DNA of 18,286 nt from an uncultured Clostridia bacterium. GTDB taxonomy: Bacteria; Bacillota; Clostridia; Christensenellales; Borkfalkiaceae. Each line of letters opens with the position of its first letter. Position 1 is the first letter of the stretch. Under the pieces are notes generated by a model. It was not told the origin of the DNA, ran no database searches, and worked only from the letters and a program-made list of their open reading frames with translations. The DNA is taken from NCBI GenBank assembly GCA_947581885.1, contig CANPWF010000014.1:1-18286 (forward strand). The letters run 5' to 3'. Both the position numbers and the translations under genes were made by a program. Shown here in pieces: positions 13,201-18,286 of the stretch.

Positions 13201-16200
13201 CTTTACGGTCACAAAGTACGTGACGCTCCCCTCTTCATCTCCATTCACAAAGAGCTTGAAGAAGAACGGGGTCACCGACGAGTCGTTCGGGATGAAGCGG
13301 ATGAAATGATAGTTCTCGGTATCCGTTTCGCGATATCCCAAATATTCGTATGTGCCAACGGTCGGGTCGCCGCCCTCCGCCTGATAGGTCGCACCGCCGT
13401 ACGCGTCGAGCGTGAGCGTTTCCTTTTCTTCCGCATCGTGGAAAGGGTCGGTGAAATCGATCGCCTTCTCTTCGACGATATAGGATTCCGTACCGCTGTA
13501 TGTGCCGAGCTTTGCGGTGAAGGTATATTTGTCGTTCTCTTCGTCGAGGAACGTCGCGATCCCCGGCCAAGTGGTTTCGAGCTCTTCATATTGCGCTTTG
13601 TTGCCGAGGTTAAATACGAAGGTGTCGCCATCTCCATTCGTACGTGTCCCCTGCAAGATGAAGCCCCTCGAAGAACCCGAGTTATCGGTAAAGCCGCCGA
13701 TCGCAACGTGCGTTTCGTCCAAGAAGAAGAGATAGTAGAAGCCGTCGCTCTGCCCGGGGTATTCCCGAAGGATGATGGGATAGAGCTTATTGATCTTCGT
13801 GAAGGTATCGTCCTTCTGCAAGATGTAGCCGAGCGTATCGCCCCGCACCGCCTCGGTAGTGCTGCCATATTGCACATGGCGAATTTCATAGAACACCCAA
13901 AGCGTGAATTCGGGATCGTCATGCGCTTGATCGCTCTCGCTCGCATAGCCGTAATCGCCGTATGCGTATTCCGCTCCGTAGAAAGTGAGCTTTCCGTCCT
14001 CGTCGATCGAAACGTCGTCGCCGAAGGATTGCTCACCGTTGGTGATCCTCGTTTCGACTTTGCCCTCATCGTTCAGGAAGAAATAGTACTCTACCTCGAA
14101 CTGCCCGCTCTGAAACCTGAATAATGTTCTATCCGATGTCGCCTCTTTCCTGATCGTACCCGCGTCGATGAGCTCGTAGACCGTTTCGTTCGTGTAGACA
14201 TCATTGTACCAAACAAGGAGATAGTATGCGTCGTCCGTATAGGTATAGAACGCACCGTTCATGCCCGAGAGATCGCCGAGCATCACGAACGTGCTGTAAT
14301 TCCGCGCGGGCGAATACGCCCATTCGATCATATGAGGCTCCGATGTCATCTCCTCGTAGAAGATGCCCTCGTATCCCCCGCTGACAAAGCGGATCAAAGT
14401 CGAACCGCCCGTCGCATAGTTAAAGACAAGCCATTCGTCCGTCCAAGTGTACCTGCCCTCCGAGGAGCTGAAGAAGGTGTAGTCCCTCGTAACGATCGTA
14501 TAAGTGCCATCTTCGCCCTTATATTTTCCGCCGCCGAACCCGTCGAGTTCGAGTGAACCTGCATAGGTGTTCGTGTAATTCGAATAGGTCCCGTCTAACC
14601 CGTCGGAAAGGCGGATCTTGCCCTTCATATTGTACTTGCCGACGTTGCCGCTATAATCTTCGATGCGGAAATAGAACGCCGTATCGGTCCCGCGGAGGAA
14701 GGCATAGACGGCGGGCTCGTCCTCTGTTCCCTCTTCAGAACAATAATAGAAGCCCTGATAATGGTATACAAGCCTTCCGCTAACGTAGGAATAGGCGCGG
14801 AATCCGCCGAGCTTGACGGTTCTTTCTACTTCGTGGTAATATTCATCCTCGCCGAGATATTCCTCAATAATGGTCGTCTCGCTCACCACACCGTCGAGGA
14901 AGAAGAGCTCCGTTTGATCTACGCTGTTGCCGTCCGCATAGGCATAGAAGCCGCGAAGATCACGATCCGTCGCGCTGAGATAGACCTGTTTGAGTTCCGT
15001 TTCGCCCTCTCTACCCGCAACGGGCATCTCCATTTGGGTGATGTTGAAGATGATCTTTAAGTCGCCTTCGTCCGCCTTGAAGATATATTCGCCCGTATCG
15101 AGATCGATCGTGAGCTTCCCGGGGACATCGGCTTTTTCAAAGGGTTGATAGGTGACTTTGTCCTCGGTGTCGAATCGGAGCTTATCGCCCGTGCCGAGCC
15201 CGTCGTCGAACGTGTGCCCCGCCAAATCTTTGATCCAGAAGAAAAATTCGCTGTCGACGATCTTGCCGACGAGATCCTTGGCCCCGCGGTCAAACGTGAC
15301 GATGCCGCTCTCTTTGTTGTATTCGCCGACCTGTTCGTCGGTATCGGAGATGCCGCTCCGAACGAGAGTGACCTTTGTCTCATCCGTCGTGTTGATGAAA
15401 AGCGCGTCGTACCCGCCGAAGAAATCGACATAGCCGACCGTCCACACGGCATAGTACGTCGTATCCGACTCGGGCACGATCTTCTCTCCCGCATGGTAGA
15501 CCACATTGCCGCCGTCCGTTCTCGACCAGCCTTCGAAATGAAGGGCGTGTTTGGGGCCGAAGTCTTTCCCGTCGGGGAAAGTGAGTTCCTCGCCAAACCA
15601 AACATCGCAGGTGAAATCATCATGCTCATACAGCGTCGTCATACTGGAATCGCCGACGCGGAAGGTAATTTCGTGCCCGTAGGGATCGAGGAAAACTTTG
15701 AATCTCTCTGCGATTTGAAGGGAATCGGAGTGCAACTTCATCGCCGAAACCCCTATGCTCGTCTCGATACGGTAGCCGTTGAATGTGTTGACATAGTCGA
15801 AGGGAGCCTTCCACATGGCTTTCCCGTTATCCGTTAATTGGGGTTCGCCTGCGGAAGCATAGAAGCCGGAATCGAGCTTGACATATCCGTCTACATAGTA
15901 GGTCGTGAGATATTTTGCGGTGACAACGACTTCCTCTTCGGGCATGACGAAACCCTCGGGAACTTCCGCACCCGCAATGTACCAAGTGGAAAATGCCAAC
16001 CCCGAAATAGGCGCGGGGACGTTTTCATCCAAATAGGTCTTGATCGACGTGCCTGCCTGCACATCGAACACAGGATTTTCCGCCTCGCTGCCGCCGTCGT
16101 AATCGAGCGTCAAGCGATAGGTCGCCGCCTCGGGTTCGGGCTGCGGATCGTTTTTTTCCTTCTTGCAGGACACCGCAAAAAAGACGGTGCTCACCGTAAA

Positions 16201-16248
16201 GAGAGAAGCTGTTACCGCGAGCAAAATGCGTTTTGTGAATTTCGTCAT
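10285..16248 (-). CDS. Giant cell-surface lipoprotein with InlB-type and BspA-type LRR regions
   Basis: A 1987-residue lipoprotein. The signal peptide MTKFTKRILLAVTASLFTVS...FFAVSC puts the lipid-anchored Cys at residue 28, followed by a charged and Pro/Glu linker (KKEKNDPQPEPE). Residues about 42-115 form an InlB/Flg_new-type repeat (LTLDYDGGSE ... FSTWYIAGAEVPEGFVMPEE), and a related unit ending FEGWSR...YYAVW spans about 205-273. A long beta-rich middle carries at least three copies of an LDxxGxAxY...GxYxY unit, at about 563, 941 and 1229. Residues about 1390-1580 are BspA-type leucine-rich repeats (VTEIGAYAFYV, VTKIGDYAFANNN, IQEIGDHAFM). The rest is beta-rich. It probably binds host, plant or other surface ligands outside the cell. 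The ATG at 16248 follows GGAG; an upstream extension was rejected. Confidence 0.9.
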   Translation of the reverse strand: MTKFTKRILLAVTASLFTVSTVFFAVSCKKEKNDPQPEPEAATYRLTLDYDGGSEAENPVFDVQAGTSIKTYLDENVPAPISGLAFSTWYIAGAEVPEGFVMPEEEVVVTAKYLTTYYVDGYVKLDSGFYASAGEPQLTDNGKAMWKAPFDYVNTFNGYRIETSIGVSAMKLHSDSLQIAERFKVFLDPYGHEITFRVGDSSMTTLYEHDDFTCDVWFGEELTFPDGKDFGPKHALHFEGWSRTDGGNVVYHAGEKIVPESDTTYYAVWTVGYVDFFGGYDALFINTTDETKVTLVRSGISDTDEQVGEYNKESGIVTFDRGAKDLVGKIVDSEFFFWIKDLAGHTFDDGLGTGDKLRFDTEDKVTYQPFEKADVPGKLTIDLDTGEYIFKADEGDLKIIFNITQMEMPVAGREGETELKQVYLSATDRDLRGFYAYADGNSVDQTELFFLDGVVSETTIIEEYLGEDEYYHEVERTVKLGGFRAYSYVSGRLVYHYQGFYYCSEEGTEDEPAVYAFLRGTDTAFYFRIEDYSGNVGKYNMKGKIRLSDGLDGTYSNYTNTYAGSLELDGFGGGKYKGEDGTYTIVTRDYTFFSSSEGRYTWTDEWLVFNYATGGSTLIRFVSGGYEGIFYEEMTSEPHMIEWAYSPARNYSTFVMLGDLSGMNGAFYTYTDDAYYLLVWYNDVYTNETVYELIDAGTIRKEATSDRTLFRFQSGQFEVEYYFFLNDEGKVETRITNGEQSFGDDVSIDEDGKLTFYGAEYAYGDYGYASESDQAHDDPEFTLWVFYEIRHVQYGSTTEAVRGDTLGYILQKDDTFTKINKLYPIILREYPGQSDGFYYLFFLDETHVAIGGFTDNSGSSRGFILQGTRTNGDGDTFVFNLGNKAQYEELETTWPGIATFLDEENDKYTFTAKLGTYSGTESYIVEEKAIDFTDPFHDAEEKETLTLDAYGGATYQAEGGDPTVGTYEYLGYRETDTENYHFIRFIPNDSSVTPFFFKLFVNGDEEGSVTYFVTVKDKFETGIWYWMITADDGITYYPENFAMFFGDGTAFDTTGWGDMTYEEGRTNVDFSGYSGNEFEVTYAGEGGVPVTATVLLFNFGGVNCIVIRNAQTQEFVVENTNGGYVRGDGYLNSSYSNGSTIFYGNYLRVNYDDRDPDSFDGRDWMYGYELNWESGNVVIFVASAQLSPDGNDYIYVDDIFFFDVMQGNRLSLRDDYSGARFLYENGAVTEKKIYLDGHGNAEMYDAGGTVISKGRYSYLGGTEFVYYNEQEEEAMHFSIAYLLISGDKVLTVYYDLSEHHVYVADDWSVLILHAFDPDTANSGEYIDQYGVSLSGLFLHVGNSIVKFTAENGSIYYFKTDGEASFTAFTDDFVVEDGVLYGYQGKTYWNQEEFKIPDDVTRISSYVFGLEMYFASCTLNLNNVLIIDDYAFYNVSNLGFTSIESEKVTEIGAYAFYVSGGQYLSDGVTRTYSSVISLSFPNVTKIGDYAFANNNMLRLGSIYLEKIQEIGDHAFMINRTSAENERCTLDLTKANIANLTIHKDAFAYGPGTYSENTQLGYAFRILLSAEGYAEAEKKWKGTDDFNEIFKCIFAETSDSLHGKSFYSFADKEYIVFTDTASTGAKGFYDVTYYKETGSTKNEKWGIYRTVKDGTRTIVELYTVEGGVQSIARFTDETGTDVAGYSFSVSDMNKTFYEVNKKHTVRIVESSDSFPLVFTLSVNDPSNGGEITATLSAVTYNGTSVNVEVKKGSEVVTEQNAYKRGVRFCFTLTDEHYTYSMLVDPDIGSARRNIVSAKFDVDGGNYQVEFGAFNGNAPTELTALRKKNSVEGYNDIVKDGHYKMTVDVDGTYASVSFDILVEAAKLSNFTVTYRLPIGETAVSVEVKETEYVKKRVNADDGESYVDFFCTEGDESNLLGIMSIYMIVDYDSKTYNLLEEPKGWELVEPVVKNGNTFTVSISEEGVVKKFVIVYDSEKDQITISSNPVES

Positions 16249-16327
16249 GGTTCTGTTCTCCAAATATCCTTGTTTTCGGAATCGTGCCCGCAAATATTAC
16301 GGGCTCCGACAAATTCATCCGTATACA

Positions 16328-16357
16328 ATCATACCATATTTTCCCCCTCTTTGTCAA
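16328..16357 (-). promoter_or_regulatory. Promoter of the giant lipoprotein gene
   Basis: On the minus strand TTGACA (16352-16357), an 18-bp spacer and an extended -10, TGG-TATGAT (TATGAT at 16328-16333), lie about 80 bases ahead of the ATG. The leader of about 70 bases shows no clear riboswitch or hairpin. The AT-rich bases at 16358-16413 hold nothing else that I can identify. Confidence 0.8.
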
Positions 16358-16413
16358 AGAAAACGCTGTATAAATACAAAAAACCGAATTTTTTTCAGAA
16401 AAAAATCACAAAG

Positions 16414-16434
16414 AAAAAACCGCCTTCGAGGCGG
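16414..16434 (-). terminator. Terminator of the RNA methyltransferase operon
   Basis: On the minus strand CCGCC-TCGAA-GGCGG followed by six T forms a compact intrinsic terminator only 3 bases after the stop codon of the methyltransferase gene. It separates that operon from the giant lipoprotein gene. Confidence 0.88.
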
Positions 16435-16437
16435 CGA

Positions 16438-17301
16438 TCAGAATTTTTGGAGCTTGGCGAGGAAAAATCCCTCGAACTTTTCATCGGGTAGGATACAGGC
16501 GGTATGCTCGGGCGAAGGGAGTAAGCGAGCGTCGAAGTTTGACGGAAAATCCAAGGGCACAAGTTCCGCGCCCGTCTCCTTGCTGACTTTTAACACCACT
16601 TCCCCGTTTTCCGCGGGCAAAACCGAGCAGGTGGAATACACCAGAATGCCCCCTCTTTTGAGCAGTTTTAACCCCTTTTTGAGGAGTTTTTCCTGACGTA
16701 TGGCGCACTTTCCGACGAAAGAACGTTCGAGCCGCGCGTTCGGGTTTTGGAGCGTCCCGCTGCCGCTGCACGGCGCGTCGAGCAAAATTTTATCGAAGGA
16801 GAACATTTCGTCGAGCGCGAGCGCGTCCGTTTTCATTGCGTTGACGCGAGCCCCCTGCCGCGCAAAGTTGAACTTCATCCTCTCGAAGCGGATGCTATCT
16901 CTCTCGCAGGCGGTGACGAGGGCGGCATTCCCCGTGAGGGCGCAGATCTCGGTCGTCTTTCCCCCGGGGGCAGCCGTCATATCGAGCACGTCGTCGTTGG
17001 GCTTTGCGTTGAGAAGGAGGGGCGGAAGCATCGAGGAGAGGCTTTGAAGGTACACTCTCCCCTCCCGATATGCCGCCGTCTCGCGGATGTCCTCTTCCGT
17101 CGCATTCAAAAGCACGAACGCATCCTCATACCAAGGGACGCGTTCGAAGGAGATCCCAACGCGGCGGAATTCTTCCATGAGCGATTCCGCCGTCGATTTG
17201 ATACGATTCACGCGGAGGGTGACGGGGCGGCGGCAAAACCCGCGAACGATCTTTGTTGCAAGTTCGCCGCCGTACGCCTCTTCGAAGAGCGAAACGTCCA
17301 T
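16438..17301 (-). CDS. RsmB/RsmF-type RNA (cytosine-5) methyltransferase
   Basis: A 287-residue NOL1/NOP2/Sun-family protein. A short N-terminal region (FCRRPVTLRVNRIKSTAESL) precedes the SAM-binding motif I, DMTAAPGGKTTE, at about residue 107. The motif IV Cys lies in LLDAPCSGSGTLQNPNARL, and the nucleophile Cys in LVYSTCSVLPAENGEVV. The family methylates C5 of cytosine in rRNA or tRNA using SAM. At 287 residues it has the catalytic core but no NusB-like N-terminal domain (as in RsmB) and no C-terminal PUA-like extension (as in RsmF), so the exact substrate is open. The ATG shares one base with the TGA of the flavodoxin gene. An upstream in-frame extension overlaps the flavodoxin gene and was rejected. 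Confidence 0.9.
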   Translation of the reverse strand: MDVSLFEEAYGGELATKIVRGFCRRPVTLRVNRIKSTAESLMEEFRRVGISFERVPWYEDAFVLLNATEEDIRETAAYREGRVYLQSLSSMLPPLLLNAKPNDDVLDMTAAPGGKTTEICALTGNAALVTACERDSIRFERMKFNFARQGARVNAMKTDALALDEMFSFDKILLDAPCSGSGTLQNPNARLERSFVGKCAIRQEKLLKKGLKLLKRGGILVYSTCSVLPAENGEVVLKVSKETGAELVPLDFPSNFDARLLPSPEHTACILPDEKFEGFFLAKLQKF

Positions 17302-17771
17302 CAGATCCCTTTCACCCACGCCTCGATGTCCTTTTCGGGCGTGACCTGTTGATGGTCCTCGAATTTCACGTTGAGGACGGGTGAGACTTCCGCCCCGCGG
17401 AGAGCTTTTTTGAAATCCCCCGCGGTGTGCCCCGCCCAACCGCCGTTGGTGATGAAGGGGTACACTTTCTTCCCCGCCCATTTCACGCTTTGCAGGAAGG
17501 TTTTCACGGCGGGCGCGAAAGTATACCACCAAACGGGGGTGCCGAGGACGATCGTATCGTAGTTCTGCGCGTCGAAGGCGAGCGGATAGATCTGCGGAAT
17601 ATAGCCGCTCTCCACTTCGCGTTTGCCGAGGCTGACGAGCACGTCGTAATCGTCGGGATACGTCTTTACCGTGCGGATCTCGGCGATGTCCGCCCCGATC
17701 GATTTGGCGATCTTCTTGGCGACGGAACGGGTGTTCCCGCCAAACGAATAGTACACGACGAGTTTTTTCAT
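17301..17771 (-). CDS. Flavodoxin family protein
   Basis: A 156-residue flavodoxin. It starts MKKLVVYYSFGGNTRSVAKK, where YSFGGNTRSVA is the FMN phosphate loop (residues 8-18). LGTPVWWYTFAPAVKTFL supplies the aromatic residues that flank the flavin, and a glycine-rich NGGWAGHTAGDF stretch follows. It is expected to be a cytosolic FMN-binding redox protein. Length is typical for the flavodoxin_4-like oxidoreductases common in Clostridia. TAAAGGAG lies 8 bases before the ATG at 17771. The gene begins 13 bases after the DUF1980-like gene and overlaps the methyltransferase start by one base, so the three are one unit. The physiological electron partner is not evident. Confidence 0.92.
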   Translation of the reverse strand: MKKLVVYYSFGGNTRSVAKKIAKSIGADIAEIRTVKTYPDDYDVLVSLGKREVESGYIPQIYPLAFDAQNYDTIVLGTPVWWYTFAPAVKTFLQSVKWAGKKVYPFITNGGWAGHTAGDFKKALRGAEVSPVLNVKFEDHQQVTPEKDIEAWVKGI

Positions 17772-17784
17772 ACGACGCTCTCCT

Positions 17785-18286
17785 TTAATAGAATGTGGCG
17801 AGTTCTTGCTCGGGCGGGAGGGAGCGAACGAGTTCGCTCGCTTTGAGGACGGGGCCCTTCTGCCCGTAGATCTTGTGATATTCGAGATCGATGCGGGCGG
17901 TGACTTCCACCCAATCCCGCGTGCGAAGAACAAGATCGGAAGAATGCAGGCACACGAGCCCGCTGTACGCGATATCCGCCTCGCAACATGTCATGATATG
18001 CCGCCCGACGACGATCGTGCCCTCCTTCATCTTCTTATCGACGGCGACAAGCCCCTTGAAATGCACCGTCTTTCCCGCATATTTTTTGGGATCTTCCACG
18101 AGGTCGCGGTAGAAAAAGGCATAGTCGCGGTCCTCGATTTTTACGATGGGTGCCTCGATATCGAAGGGAAGCGGGTCCTCGATCTCGTCGTATTCCGCCT
18201 TGCCGTCCGCCTGTTCGTAGACGATCCCCGGGCGGCGGGAGACACCGCGCACGATCTTGTGCAGTTCTTCCTTGCTCATCGAGGGG
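17785..18286 (-). CDS. DUF1980 / YcgQ-like (TIGR03943) protein, C-terminal part
   Basis: The frame is open to the right edge of the window. The ATG at 18279 has no ribosome binding site, so I take it as internal and the gene as cut at its 5' end. Visible residues include FDIEAPIVKIEDRDYAFFYR, then DPKKYAGKTVHFKGLVA and GRHIMTCCEADIAYSGLVC, where RxxMTCCxAD is the signature of the DUF1980/YcgQ C-terminal domain. In relatives this follows a membrane part and works beside a YcgP/YraQ-like permease; the Cys pair may bind metal or take part in redox. The substrate is unknown. The permease itself would lie outside the window, to the right. Confidence 0.75.
   Translation of the reverse strand, partial: PSMSKEELHKIVRGVSRRPGIVYEQADGKAEYDEIEDPLPFDIEAPIVKIEDRDYAFFYRDLVEDPKKYAGKTVHFKGLVAVDKKMKEGTIVVGRHIMTCCEADIAYSGLVCLHSSDLVLRTRDWVEVTARIDLEYHKIYGQKGPVLKASELVRSLPPEQELATFY

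Noticed and set aside
10732..14124. 1130-codon open frame on the plus strand inside the giant lipoprotein gene
   Set aside because: It is antisense to a gene with clear signal peptide and domains; the peptide is low-complexity in V/E/D/R/A with no motif or ribosome binding site. Stop-free antisense frames arise from the GC-rich third positions here.
16163..16696. Plus-strand frames across the lipoprotein promoter region
   Set aside because: They cross a promoter and a terminator that work on the minus strand and show no protein-like features.
1..18286. CRISPR array or rRNA genes
   Set aside because: No regularly spaced repeats and no recognisable rRNA sequence were seen on either strand.

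Overview
The window looks like chromosomal DNA from an endospore-forming member of the Clostridia, probably an uncultured gut or rumen lineage. It carries the head of a spoIIIA sporulation operon behind a good sigma-E-type promoter, TTGACA/TATAAT-like housekeeping promoters, AAGGAG-type ribosome binding sites and a very large InlB/BspA-type surface lipoprotein. The housekeeping parts look GC-rich with GC-rich third codon positions. The stretch at about 1.66-5.06 kb is visibly AT-richer. Genus or species cannot be named from this sequence alone.

Layout. (1) 1-1650, minus strand: spoIIIAA, spoIIIAB, spoIIIAC and the start of spoIIIAD, tightly packed with overlapping ends, behind a sigma-E promoter. 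(2) About 1665-5060: an accessory island that looks like a decayed mobile element lying between spoIIIA and a tRNA-Leu gene. It holds two intact Xre/Cro-type regulators and one frameshifted one, two small genes of unknown function, a small two-helix membrane protein, a gene interrupted by an in-frame TAA, a tyrosine recombinase that lacks its catalytic half, and a broken lipoprotein gene. Inverted repeats sit inside or across several strong promoters and look like operators for the two intact regulators. (3) 5107-5286: tRNA-Leu(AAG) with its own promoter and terminator. (4) 5290-8969, minus strand: polA, coaE and a lytic transglycosylase as one operon that has no visible terminator before the tRNA. 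(5) 9036-10198, plus strand: tRNA-Leu(CAA), its terminator and a DUF1848-type cysteine-motif protein. (6) 10242-16357: a roughly 1987-residue lipoprotein as a single-gene unit with its own promoter and a shared bidirectional terminator. (7) 16414-18286, minus strand: the 3' end of a DUF1980/YcgQ-like gene, a flavodoxin and an RsmB/RsmF-type RNA m5C methyltransferase, closely coupled and ending in an intrinsic terminator.

The most unusual material is the island. Its two minus-strand promoters are built alike (13 identical bases around the -10, the same 17-bp spacer), yet each carries a different inverted repeat next to a different regulator. This suggests two parallel repressor circuits. No complete defence system, CRISPR array or rRNA was seen.
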